Positions 44,006 to 55,269 of a stretch of 64,000 nucleotides of DNA are shown here, piece after piece; the first letter of the stretch is position 1, and each line of letters begins with the position of its first letter. Under the pieces are notes generated by a model. The model was not told where the DNA came from. It saw only the letters and a program-made list of their open reading frames with translations, and did not search any database. The stretch lies in contig NC_057814.1 in assembly GCF_018294505.1 (NCBI RefSeq), positions 40,706,398 through 40,770,397 on the forward strand. The letters run 5' to 3'. Position numbers and translations under genes: made by a program. The stretch comes from Triticum aestivum (Eukaryota; Streptophyta; Magnoliopsida; Poales; Poaceae).

Positions 44006-45924
44006 TGAAGGAAATATGCCCTAGAGGCAATAATAAAGTTGTTATTTATATTTCCTTATATCATGATAAATGTTTATTAATCATGCTAGAATTGTATTTT
44101 AACCGGAGACTTAGTACATGTGTGAATACATAGACAAACAGAGTGTCACTAGTATGCCTCTACTTGACTAGCTCGTTGAATCAAAGATGGTTAAGTTTCC
44201 TAGCCATAGACATGAGTTGTCATTTGATTAACGGAATCACATCTTTAGAGAATGATGTGATTGACTTGACCCATTCCGTTAGCTTAGCACTTGATCGTTT
44301 AGTATGTTGCTATTGCTTTCTTCATGACTTATACATGTTCCTATGACTATGAGATTATGCAACTCCCGAATACCCTTACAGACGTTTTTTTTAGGCGGTC
44401 GACATCCATTATGCGGCATAGGTGTTACATCGCGTATACAACTTAATCGCACACGAGGGTTTCCATTATAGCCGAACGCGAGGGAAAGATCATTTCTACT
44501 GATAGTCATAAGATACTTTTATCAAGTAGTGGGAAGACTATAAGTATTCCTTTAGTTAACCACCGTCGCTCTAACCAGAGGAACTGTTTGTGTGCTACCA
44601 AACGTCACGACGTAACTGGGTGATTATAAAGGTGCTCTACAGTTGTCTCCGATGGTGTTTTTTGAGTTGGCATAGATCGAGATTAGGATTTGTCAGTCCG
44701 ATTGTCGGAGAGGTAACTCTGGGCCTTCTCGGTAATGCACATCACTATAAGCCTTGCAAGCAATGTGACTAATGAGTTAGTTGTGGGATGATGCATTACG
44801 GAACAAGTAAAGAGACTTGCCGGTAATGAGATTGAACTAGGTATGGTGATACCGACGATCGAATCTCGAGCAAGTAACATATCGATGACAAAGGGAACAA
44901 CGTATGTTGTTATGCGGTTTGACCGATAAAGATCTTCGTAGAATATGTAGGAGCCAATATGAGCATCCAGTTTCCGCTATTGGTTATTGGCCGGAGATGT
45001 GTCTCGGTCTGTCTACATAGTTCTCGAACCCGTAGGGTCCGCACTCTTAACGTTTGATGACGATTTGTATTAAAGAGTTATGTGATTTGATGACCGAAGA
45101 TAGTTCGGAGTCCCGGATGAGATCATGGACATGATGAGGAGTCCCGAAATGATCGAGACGTAAAGATCGATATATTGGAAGGTTATATTCGAACATCAGA
45201 AAGGTTTCGAGTGATTCGGGTATTTTCGGAGTACCAGAGAGTTACGGGAATTCGTATTGGGCCTTAATGGGCCATACGGGAAAGGAGAGAAAGGCCTCAA
45301 TGGTGGCTGCGCCCCTTCCCGATGGACTGGTCCGAATTGGACTAGGGAAAGGGGGCGCCCCCTTCCTTCCTACTCCTTCTCCATTCCCCTTTTCCTATTC
45401 CATGTGGGAGGTGGAATCCTACTAGGACTAGGGAGTCCTAGTAGGACTCCACACTTTAGGCGCGCCCTATGAGGGCCGGCCTCCTCCTCCCTCCATCCTT
45501 TATATATGTGGCCAGGTGGCACCCCATAGAAACACAAGTTGATTTCTTACCGTGTGTGGTGCCCCCCTCCAGAGTTACATACCTCGGTCATATCGTCGTA
45601 GTGCTTATGCGAAGCCCTGCGCCGGTAACATCATCATCACCGTCACCACGCCGTCGTGCTGACGGAACTCTCCCTCGGCCTCAACTGGATCAAGAGTACG
45701 AGGGACGTCATCGAGCTGAACATGTGCTGAACTCGAAGGTGCCGTGCGTTCGGTACTTGGATCGGTCGGATCATGAAGACGTACGACTACATCAACTGTG
45801 TCACTAGATGCTTCCGCTTTCGGTCTACGAGGGTACGTGGACACACTCTCCCCGCTCGTTGCTATGCATCACATAGATCTTGCGTGTCCGTAGGAAATTT
45901 TTGAAAGTACTGCGTTCCCCAACA
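44006..45924 (+). repeat. 3' LTR of Copia C
   Basis: It starts TGAAGGAAATATGCCC just after the PPT and ends GTTCCCCAACA. The TATA TTTATATATGTGG is near 45500. It is longer than the Copia B LTR, partly because of a 0.2-kb insertion. Confidence 0.88.
44375..44577. mobile_element. Small unclassified insertion inside the Copia C LTR
   Basis: Copia B LTRs run without a break from CAACTCCCGGATACC to GGAATGCTTTGGGTG. In Copia C about 200 bp lies between the corresponding points. Inverted ends are weak at best and only ACC is shared at the two sides, so the class is unknown. Confidence 0.55.
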
Positions 45925-46497
45925 TGATGAGCCCAGATTCCGATAAATGGCTTGAGGCCAATCTGAGATAGGATCCATGTATGAGAACAAAGTATGGACT
46001 TTGGTGGACTTGCCCAATGATCATCAAGCCATTGAGAATAAATGGATCTTCAAGAGGAAGACGGACGCTGATGGTAATGTTACTATCTACAAAGCTCGAC
46101 TTGTCGCAAAAGGTTTTCAACAAGTTCAAGGTGTTGACTATGATGAGATTTTCTCACTCGTAGCTATGCTTAAGTTTATCTAAATCATGTTAGCAATTGC
46201 CGCATTTTACGAAATCTGGCAAATAGATGTCAAAACTGCATTCCTTAATGGATTTCTTAAAGAAGAGTTGTATATGATGCAACCAAAAGGTTTTGTCGAT
46301 CCTAAAGGTGCTAACAAATTGTGCAAACTGCAGCGATCCATCTATGGACTGGTGCAAGCATCTCGGAGTTGGAATATACGCTTTGATAAGTTGATCCAAA
46401 CATATAGTTTTATACAGACTGGCGGTGAAGCCTGTATTTATAAGAAAGTCAGTGGGAGGACTAGAGCCTTTCTGATAAGTGTATGTGAATGACATAT
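45925..46497 (+). pseudogene. Copia D: reverse transcriptase fragment of an Angela-like element
   Basis: It begins TGATGAGCCCAGATTCCG and matches Copia C from about 42605. Frames 45977-46183 (ENKWIFKRKTDADGNVTIYK, ARLVAKGFQQVQGVDYDEIF) and 46187-46492 ([40 protein letters not shown]) carry the Copia RT N-terminal motifs, split by a TAA near 46181. The catalytic YVDD region would follow, but CACTA C interrupts at GACATAT. It may be the far end of Copia A. Confidence 0.82.
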
Positions 46498-46880
46498 CAC
46501 TACTAGGGAAAATCTTATACACAGAATCTTAGTAGCAGCGCGGCACAAAAAGAGGCACTACTGCTAATTAGTAGTAGCGAGGGTAAGGAAACCATGCTAC
46601 TGATGTAAATTTAGCAGTAGCGCGTGTTGTCTAAACCGCGCCGCTACAAAAATCAACCGACAGTACCCACCAACCTAAGTTTACCAGCAGCGCGGTGTCA
46701 TGATGCGCGCTACTGCTAATGCAGTAGTAGTAGCGCGCTTTTTAGTCACGTCGCTGCTGCTAATTTTGAAATTGTCCACAAGGTTGGCCCGTTTAGCAGT
46801 AGCGCGTGTGACGAAAGGGCGCTGCTGCTACGCTCTTAGCAGTAGCGCGTTTTTCCTCCCGTGCTACTGCTAAGACGCAG
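46498..46880 (+). repeat. CACTA C 5' terminal and subterminal repeats
   Basis: After the CACTACTAGG end, TAGCAGTAGCGCG and its reverse complement recur about ten times to about 46875. A CT-rich leader follows (46880-47090). In CACTA elements such repeats bind the element's own DNA-binding protein; the binding role is inferred. Confidence 0.85.
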
Positions 46881-47546
46881 CACCCCACCACCTTTATCCT
46901 TCCCTCCCCCATCTCCTCTCCTCCCTTTCCCCTACCTCCCACATCCTCCCTCTCTCTCTTCTTCTTCCTCAATACTTCTCCCCCCATTACTCTCCCTCTT
47001 CTACCTACCTTTCTCTCTCTTCATTACTACTAGCTAACTACACCACCTCCATTAATGCATCTCCTTTCTCTTTTTCCTTCCCCCTCCACTAGTTAAAGTT
47101 GTCTCCTCCCAAATTAGCTAGCTAGGTAGATGTAGCATTTAGTTAAGTGACCTATTTGCCCCCTAACAAGATCTTTCTTTGTCAAGAAGAGCTTTGTGCA
47201 CTTTTGATCTCCCTACATATCATTATCTCCACCGTGTGCTCGATCTCGAGATAGAGGTGATTAAAATTTCATGCTTTTGCAAAATGGAAATATGTGTATG
47301 TGTGTGATATGATAATTGGGCAATATGATGGAAATTGTTTGTGTGGCATGAGTTGATGCCAAATTGTGCTTTTGAGTTGCCTATGTTTTGCCGAAATGTC
47401 GATTTATTTCTGTTTCGGCGAATTCCGGGCAAACTCTAGATCTATATGTCCTATTTTTAGGGAAGGTCATGCTAAATTTTCGTACGACTTTGATTCATGC
47501 ACGCATTTTTATAATCAATTTGTTTATTATTACCGTGCAGACGTTC

Positions 47547-48900
47547 ATGATGGTCAGTGAAACTATGGTGGACAGGTGGTTGCGGTTGGCGGTGCAGGAC
47601 ATGAAAGAAAATAGCTGGACAGAGGTTTTATGTCCGTGTCAAAAATGCAAAGGAATAGTTTGGCTCGACCCCTATGACGATGGTCGTGTCGAAGCGCACC
47701 TGCTCATGACTGGTTTCATGGATGGCTATACTCGGTGGATAATTGAAGATGAGGATGACGATGTTGAGGACGCCGACGGGGCAGGCAATGCCGACACGGG
47801 GCAAGACGAAGAGGTGATCGATAATGGCGGCGGAGAAGAGGCCGGACATGGCGGCGGCGAAGGGGCCGGACATGGCGGCGGAGAGAATGACGTGGAATCC
47901 ACGCAGCAGATTTCGTCGGTACTAAGTTCAATCGTGCGGGACCCTCATGTTCAAGCACTGCTTTGCAAGGAGACGAGTACTAAGAGAGCCGCTATTAGAG
48001 AGGAGGCTAAGCTGGAGCAACTGGTGGTAGACTCGAACACTCCATTGTATGATGGTTGCAATCCTGAGGTGACTCGCTTAAGTTTCACGCTCCAACTCCT
48101 AAAGACGAAGGCTAAAAACAAATGGACCGACACTAGCCTCGATGAGCATCTCAAGTACCTAAGGGATGTTCTTCCCACGGGGAATCTATGTCCTACTAGT
48201 GTTGATGAGGCCAAGAAGATCGTGTGCCCTCTTGATTTGCCGCACGTTAGATACCATGCATGCATCAACGATTGCATAATTTATCGGAAGGAGCACGCGG
48301 AAAAAACAAGCTGTCCGGTGTGCAATGCTTCTCGATACAAGAAGGCCGGGAAGAAATGTCCCCAGAAAGTTGTATGGCACGACTATCTCGGTTACAGATA
48401 TGCTGCAAGCCAGGTGTGCCATGGATATTGCGGATGCACGCGGTGCATGGATGATACGACGTCTCAGTAGCTAACGTCAAGGAAAGATGGCAGGTCTGGG
48501 AAAATCGTGTACATGGGGCATCGAAGATGGCTCGAACAGGACGACCCATGGAGAAACCGTGGAGATCTATTCAATGGTCACGCTGAGCATCGAGGACCTC
48601 CACGTAAGCGGAGCGGTGCCGAAATCGATGAGCTGTTGAAAAACTGGAAGGAGTGCCCCGCGCCGGGAAAGACGATGAAAAAGGCGCCGGAGCCGCTGCT
48701 GAAGGTATGGAAGACGAGGTCTGTGTTCTGGGACTTGGAGTACTGGCACAAACTCGATACACCTCATTGCCTTGATCAAATGCATATATATAAGAATGTC
48801 CTTGAGAGCTTGCTCGCGACACTGTTGAACATGCCGGATAAGACCAATGATGGGCCGAAGGCAAGAAAAGACTTGCAAGATTTGAAAATCAGGGAAGATC
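47547..48900 (+). pseudogene. CACTA tnp2 transposase, N-terminal and middle part, broken
   Basis: Starts at ATG 47547, just after an acceptor-like ACCGTGCAG. Residues 1-70 match the transposase-associated domain (WTEVLCPCQKCKG; HLLMTGFMDGYTRWI). An acidic and Gly/His-rich linker follows, then EKTSCPVCNASRYKK, a TNP2 zinc-binding motif. At YRYAASQVCHGYCGCTRCM two parts of TNP2 are joined that are normally separated by a long segment containing the catalytic core, so a large internal deletion is inferred. A TAG at 48468 interrupts the frame, which continues to HRRWLEQDDPWRNRGDLFNG and LDQMHIYKNVLESLLATLLN. It ends at the gypsy junction after KIREDL. Confidence 0.82.
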
Positions 48901-49346
48901 TCGGGTAGGGGGTCCCGAACTGTGCGTCTAAGGCAGATGGTAACAGGAGGCGGGGGACACGATGTTTACCCAGGTTTGGGCCCTCTCGATGGAGGTAATA
49001 CCTACTTCCTGCTTGATTGATGTTGATGATATGAGTATTACAAGAGTTTATCTACCACGAGATCGTAGAGGCTAAACCCTAGAAGCTAGCCTATGGTATG
49101 ATTGTTGTTGTCCTACGGACTAAAACCCTCCGGTTTATATATACACCGGAGGGGGCTAGGGTTACACAGAGTCCGTTACAAGGGATGAGATCTACATATC
49201 CGTATTGCCAAGCTTGCCTTCCACGCCAAGGAGAGTCCCATCCGGACACGGGTCGAAGTCTTCAATCTTGTATCTTCATAGTCCAGCAGTCCGGCCAAAG
49301 GATATAGTCCGGCTGTCCGAGGACCCCCTAATCCAGGACTCCCTCA
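48897..49346 (-). repeat. 3' LTR of the Fatima-like gypsy, outer end lost
   Basis: Matches 59856-60280 but starts at GATCTCGGG, lacking the terminal 20 bases present at 59836-59855. The tnp2 flank GAAGATC and the LTR share GATC at the junction. Confidence 0.88.
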
Positions 49347-49360
49347 GTAGTCCCCTGAAC
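49347..49360 (-). promoter_or_regulatory. Polypurine tract of the Fatima-like gypsy
   Basis: The minus strand reads TCAGGGGACTAC directly before the LTR start TGAGGGAG. Confidence 0.6.
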
Positions 49361-49674
49361 CAGGCTTCAATGGCGATGAGTCCGGCGCGCAGATTGTCTT
49401 CGGCATTGCAAGGCGGGTTCTTCTCCAAATTCTGAATACCTGTTTGAGTAGTGTCCGGCTTCCCATAAATGTTGCACTCCTTGGCTTCCGCGCCTAATAA
49501 TGGATATCCTCCACGCGTCGAGCGAATGTGAGAAGTCGGGGCATTTTTACATTTGCCACCCTAGCCATGTGGGTAAATCGTCTATTAAAGAGACGGGGAT
49601 TCTCAGATCCAGATCACACCATCCTCCCACAGCGATTATCCATCGGAGCGCGCCCGGAAAAAATCCATTCCAAC

Positions 49675-52460
49675 ATGGCCGGTCGTCGCAGCTCCTCCTC
49701 TCGCTCCCGTAGCCCTAAGCCTGGCAATTGGAAGAAGTGTTCCGTACCACACAGCCAATTAGTAGAGTTACAGACCCAGGGATTTCTCCCTCCAGCGTAT
49801 ATGGTCCCCGTTCGAGCCGGGCTCGCCACCTATAATAGCGGGGAGCAAGCCGAGATCTTTCCCAACCCATCCATGGGGGAGCGGGTATGCCTTGTCCCTT
49901 ACTTATTAAGAGGGCTTGGATTTCCAATTCATCCGTCCCTCCGCGGGCTCCTGGAGTTCTATGGCCTCCAGCTGCATAATTTCACTCCCGCCTCCATATT
50001 ACACATCCCTGGTTACGTCGCCCTTTGCGAGCTGTTTCTGGGCTGTGAAGCTCATTTCGAGCTATGGAAGAGGCTATTCTGCCTCGTACCCCATACACAG
50101 GAGGGGTCAATATACCAAGTGGGCGGAGCAGAAATATGGTGCATCGCCGGGACCGGATACCTGTCCGGTACTCCGAAGAAGACATCCGAGGACTGGCCTT
50201 TGGAGTGGTTTTATATGGAGGATGTCCCCCTTCCGGACCCTATTCGGATGGGCCTTCCTGAGTTCGACAATGCTCCCCCGAAGAAAGGCCGCAGCTGGCG
50301 CCCTCGGAGCCCCCAGGAGGAAGACAACGGAGAAGTCCTTTACCTGATGGGCCGGATAAAAATGTTGGCTCAATCAGGACTGACAATAATCGAGGTTATG
50401 TCAATATGTATAATGCGGGGGGTACAGCCACTTCAATATCGAGGGCATCCGATGTGGCACTTTAACGGAGAAGATGATGCCACCCGCTGTGGTCATAAGG
50501 GACCGGACTCAGTCGCTGCTCTAGCAAAAATCCAGTCCGGTTTGTACAAAGGAGAGGAAGAGGAGTTCATCTGCATTAAGCCACGGGATGGATTCTCCAT
50601 GTACAACCCTCCCAGCTGTGTGAGCTGTCACTTTTTACTCCCAACCTTCCCGCATTCTTCGTCATAAGTATTTACCTTGCCGTTTCATGGCAGGAACTGC
50701 GAAAAGCTGTAAGTGAGGTCCACAGCCCACCTCCACAACCGGAGGACCCTGACCGGGCCCTCGATCCCGGACTCGAAGAGGATCCAGACATATTTGTGGA
50801 GCTGATCGACATGACATTATATCAATTGAGCTGCTATGATGCCATGGTGGCCATCATAGCCGATTATCTTGGACTACTCCCTGCATCGTATGTAAGTAAA
50901 ACCGGAGTCCCAACTTCTGAGAAGGATCCCCTTTTCTGCACTTCACCCACCGCACACATATGGTGTCTTACAGGGAAGGCCCTCGGGACGCCATGCCGAA
51001 CCCGCAGTGACTCACCAACAAGGGGCACCGAAGCCGGGTAGGCTTAAAAGGAAGGCGGTCAGGACTGAGACGCCGTTGCAGAGGTATGAAACAAAACCCC
51101 GCTCCGTGGTTGTCGTCTTCTAAAATATAATAACGTCCATGTTTCCTAGTAGGAAAAATGCTCGCCGGACTATATCCGGAGAGGCTGCCGGTCACGCCTC
51201 CACCAGTCGGGCTCCAGAGCCGGACATAGAGGCGGACGCTAACATGGGGTGAACACCGGATGTTCCTCCTACAGAGGATGCGGATAGGCTATCCGCTACA
51301 AATTCCGAAGTGGAGAGCGCCATGAATCACAGGCGTCGCCGGGCCGTACTTTGTGATGCTTGTTTCTCCCAAGAGGCGTTCGATGCGTTCAATTTGGGAG
51401 ACGTGTACATTCGAGTTGCTCAAAATGGTCTTGCCGGAGCCACGGACCAGTATGTAAAGGATATACGGGTGAGGAAATCTAATAATTATGTATATCAGTA
51501 GCCCCTAAGACTTGAAACAGTTGACACAACTGATTTAAAGATCATTATTTGTGCAGGTTCTTACGGAGAAGAATACCCAATTGTCTCAAGAGCTGGAATA
51601 GTGCAAAGCCCAGCTACGGGCCGCAGTTGCCGCGCTGAAGGAGTCCGAGAAGGCCCCCTCTGGTAACACTTGTCTCTATTGCAAAGAATGATAGGTACCA
51701 GATAGTATGCGGCATGCATGCAAATCTAACAATAGATTCTGCAGATGACTCCGGAGTGAATCCGGAGGTCATGATAGGGAATGAGCCGCATGCCCAACGA
51801 CAGCTAAAGGCTGGTGAGCGCATGCTTAAAAAGGTTAGGCAGGAGAAAAACAATCTCGAAGATGCCAATATCCAGCTGGGCATGGAACTGAAAGATGTTC
51901 GGGCCCAGCTTGCTGACTCCGTAAAGGAGAATAAGAGGCTTCGACGCGGCATTTTCAGTAAGTGCTTGAACGAAATTTTAAAGAGTTCGGCGAAGAAACT
52001 GGCTAACTGAGTTATATCTACAGGTATGCTGACGGGTCGTCCCGAGGAGGAGATGCCCGGGTCTGCGAGTGATCTTCTGCCAGAGCTCTCACAACTGCAC
52101 GAACAAGTTCGGTAGGTGATGCAGGGCATTGCCCAAGCCTTGTGGCCATCCGTCTCCCTGCCAGGAGGCATGGGAGAGCTTGTAGAGAAGCTCAAGGGAG
52201 CGCGGCAGCGCTTCCGATTATGGAAGATATCAGCCTGCCGACAAGGTGCGAGGGAAGCCTGGGCCATGGTGAAGACGCGGTATACCAAGGCTGACCCTAA
52301 CCACATGGCCGAGGTCAGACCTATGGGGCCTGATGGGAAAGAGATCCCCGTCAGTTTGGTGTATGACCAAGTAGAATTAGCCGCAAAGTATTCCCAACAG
52401 GATTGTAGGCTAGACAGCCTGTTGGATGGTATAGAAGAAGAATTTAGTCAGTCTAAGTGA
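49675..52460 (+). pseudogene. Antisense gene of the gypsy element (Transposase_28, putative gypsy-type transposon family)
   Basis: It lies on the opposite strand to pol, between integrase and 3' LTR. Exon 1 (49675-50667) starts MAGRRSSSSRSRSPKPGNWK and carries the family core: GLGFPIHPSLRGLLEFYGLQ, LHNFTPASILHIPGYVALCE and ISGTGYLSGT-like IAGTGYLSGTPKK. Probable later exons include 50694-50890 (VSEVHSPPPQPEDPDRALDP), 51301-51470 (FDAFNLGDVYIRVAQNGLAG), coiled coils at 51550-51660 and 51740-51960 (KVRQEKNNLEDANIQLGMEL), and 52030-52460 (AREAWAMVKTRYTKADPNHM). Introns have GT and AG borders. Stops near 51600 and 52114 show decay. Function is unknown in the family; antisense ORFs of this kind are known from Tat-lineage gypsy elements. 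Confidence 0.75.
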
Positions 52461-53279
52461 CTGTGTACTTCAAGTGACATATATTGTCCCTAGCCGGATT
52501 GTAAATCATTTGTCATGGCGGACCTTTTCGCATCGACCTCTGGACCCGATAGTCCGGAGTGTATCCGAATACCTGTTCAGTTATGTAAAAACCGGGGTAC
52601 GCATGGAAACCAGGCGTAGGGGTCATAAGTGCTTGAACAGACAAGTACCCAACTAGCTATGTTATATTACATAGATAGTAAGAAACGTCTTCCAGGGAGA
52701 ATAGTTCCGTTAAGGGTTCCTTTCCCTAGGTACGCATGCCCTAATGTGCATGTCCGAACTGCGAAAAGAGACGCAGGCTATAAACATCTGGGGGATGTAT
52801 TAAAATAAATAAAAGTCATCTTTTGTTCACCGACCGAGTATTCCCTTAAGAACGCTAGCTTTCGGCTTCACCCAGTCGGAGGTACACATCCGGCTGACCC
52901 GGCAGTAACAATCGCAGAGGTGTCCCCTTATGCCCTAGCCGAATTAACAGGAACGTAGGGCATAAACACAAGAGCCAGGCAACCTAGCTTGGCCAAAACT
53001 TAAGTCATATCGATGCATATAATGGCGAAAAAAGGTACATGTGGAAGAATAACACATGTGTGGGGCATAGAGCCCGGAAAATAGTTATATTAAGCTTCTG
53101 TATAAGAAGCCCCCAGGTATAATGAGCGCGGTTAGCACGTCAAGATTGTGTAGTCAAGACACAATTTAGCCTTTTATGGCCTTGAAGAAAAAGGAAAAAA
53201 GAAAGAGATAAAAGACAGATAACGGATATGTAAAAAATTGACGGAGGTAAGGAGACGAACATAGAGTTCGGCACTAGGC
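52461..53279. other. Non-coding spacer between antisense gene and integrase
   Basis: No frame or domain of note on either strand. The two convergent genes end toward each other here. Confidence 0.6.
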
Positions 53280-54360
53280 GTAGAACCTTCAGAGTCTGGC
53301 TGCGTTCCATGGGTTTGGCTCGAGTCGATTGTCCGATGCATCCCGCAGACGGTACGCTCCACCGGTCAGAACTTGGTCAATAATGAAGGGACCTTCCCAT
53401 TTGGGCTTGAGCTTGTTCTTTTTCTTCTCCGGTAGGCGTAGGACGAGTTTGCCAACGTTATCAATTTTGGCCCGTACTTCTCTGCTTTGATACCTTCGAG
53501 CCTGTTGCTGATAGAATGCGGAACGGGCTTTTGCCATGTCACGCTCCTCCAGGGCGTCCAAACTGTCCTGCCGATCAAGCTCGGCTTCTTTCTCTTCATA
53601 CATGTGCACTCGAGGTGAGTCATGAATTATGTCGCAGGGCAGTACCGCCTCTGCGCCGTACACCATAAAAAACGGTGTGTATCCGATGGTGCGATTCGGC
53701 ATGGTCCGCAGCCCCCATAGTACGGAGTCGAGCTCCTCTACCCAGTGCATGTTTGATTCCTTTAAGGACCGCACTAATCTGGGTTTAATGCCGCTCATGA
53801 TAAGACCGTTTGCTCGCTCGACTTGACCGTTAGTTTGCGGGTGATAGACAGAAGCATAATTGAGCTTGATGCCCATGTTGCTGTACCAAAGTTTGACCTC
53901 GTCGACTATAAAGTTCAAGCCATTATAGGTGATGATGCTGTGGGGGACGCCATAACGGTGTACAACCCCAGATATGAAGTATATCACGGGTCCGGATTCG
54001 GCCGTTTTGACTGGTTTAGCTTCTATCCATTTGGTGAATTTATCCACCATGACCAATAAGTATTTTTACTTATGGCTTCCCCCTTTGAGGGGTCCGACCA
54101 TATCAAGCCCCCAGACCGCAAAGGGCCAAGTAATGGGGATTGTTTGGAGAGCGGTAGGCGGCATATGGCTTTGATTTGCAAAAAGCTGGCAACCGACGCA
54201 ACGTTGGACGAGGTCCTGTGCGTCTGCTCGGGCCGTAGGCCAGTAAAAACCTGTACGGAAGGCCTTGCTTACAAGGGCCCGAGCTGCGGCGTGGTGACCG
54301 CCAAGTCCAGCATGAATTTCTGCCAAAAGTTGCCGTCCTTCCTCTTCGGAGATGCACCTT
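53280..54360 (-). pseudogene. Gypsy integrase, catalytic residue lost
   Basis: 54066-54326 holds the zinc-binding end (HHAAARALVSKAFRTGFYWP, then QRCVGCQLFANQSH) and the first core Asp (VWGLDMVGP). 53289-54056 holds the rest of the core: MVDKFTKWIEAKP, the second motif as IITYNGLNF, and the third as NGQVERANG with its Glu. The normal ITDNG Asp is Tyr here (codon at 53925-53927). The C-terminus has KLKPKWEGPFIIDQVL, the SH3-like region. Integrase would insert element DNA; this one should be inactive. Confidence 0.85.
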
Positions 54361-54776
54361 TGAATGACTCCGGTAGCGCTTTTCTTATAAAGCTCTCCCT
54401 TGTGGACCTTTTAGGCTTTAGACCGCCGCACAATGCAACGTGCCTCGTTTGGGTCCTCAGGTAGTTCCTGCCTAGTTAGGTAGGCCAGAAAGGGTTCTGT
54501 CCACGGGGCGATGACAGCCATAATCACATGGGCGGAAGGTGTTATTTCGGTGGCAGAGCCGCCGATTACGTCAGAGTGTTCGGTATCTGGTGTTGTGGCC
54601 GGGTCCGGACTATTATTACCGGTCTCTCCTTCCCATACCACGGATGGCTTAAACAGCCTTTCCTAGAAGATATTAGGTGGGACAGGGTCGCGTTTAGCGC
54701 CTATGCGGGCGAGGATATCCGCCGCCTGATTGTTTTCCCGGGCCACATGGAGGAATTCAAGCCCCTCGAACCGAGC

Positions 54777-55178
54777 TCACATTTTGAGGACAGCATTGCG
54801 ATATGCCGCCATTTTTGGATCCTTGGCGTCGAAGTCTCCATTTATTTGAGATATTGCGAGGTTTGAATCCCCCTGCACCTCTAGGCATTGAATGCCCATG
54901 GAGACTGCCATCCGGAGACCGTGTAACAGGGCCTCATATTCTGATGCGTTGTTGGAGTCTGTGCATAGTATTTGGAGTACGTACTGGACTGTATCTCCGG
55001 TGGGGGATGTCAGGACGACACCAGCCCCCAGACCCGCCAGCATTTTAGAGCCGTAAAAGTGCATGATCCAATTGGAGTACGCGCCGTATTCTTTAGGGAG
55101 TTCGGCTTCTGTCCATTCGGCGACAAAATCAGCCAGTACTTGTGGCTTATGTCGAATAGGAGGAGCTCGATATCCCAT
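54777..55178 (-). pseudogene. Gypsy RNase H, first active-site residue lost
   Basis: The frame holds SNWIMHFYGSKMLAGLGAGV, NNASEYEALLHGLRMAVSMG and VQGDSNLAISQINGDF. The first motif should be FDGS; here it is FYGS (codon at 55053-55055), while the Glu and second Asp motifs are kept. RNase H removes RNA from the RNA:DNA hybrid during reverse transcription. The linker toward integrase (about 54360-54776) is frame-broken. Confidence 0.82.
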
Positions 55179-55269
55179 TTAGTAATCCGGGCCGTGGCAT
55201 CGCGGTTATTTATATGTCGTTGAGTGGTACTTCTGAGGCCACCGTAATTGAACACTCTTGAAAGTAGTG

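Larger units (their letters stand above)
38135..45924 (+). mobile_element. Copia C: Angela-like retrotransposon with truncated left LTR
   Basis: The right LTR (44006-45924) is complete; the left (38135-38974) begins inside the LTR. Between them lie PBS, gag, protease, integrase, reverse transcriptase and PPT remnants in Copia order. The LTRs are diverged from those of Copia B, so this is a related but distinct subfamily. A TSD cannot be checked because the left edge is lost. Confidence 0.88.

Noticed and set aside
44375..44577. Calling the small insertion a MITE
   Set aside because: The ends are not convincing inverted repeats and only three bases are shared at the flanks.
46530..46880. CRISPR-like array of short repeats
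   Set aside because: Repeats are in both orientations with irregular spacing inside a CACTA end, in plant nuclear DNA.
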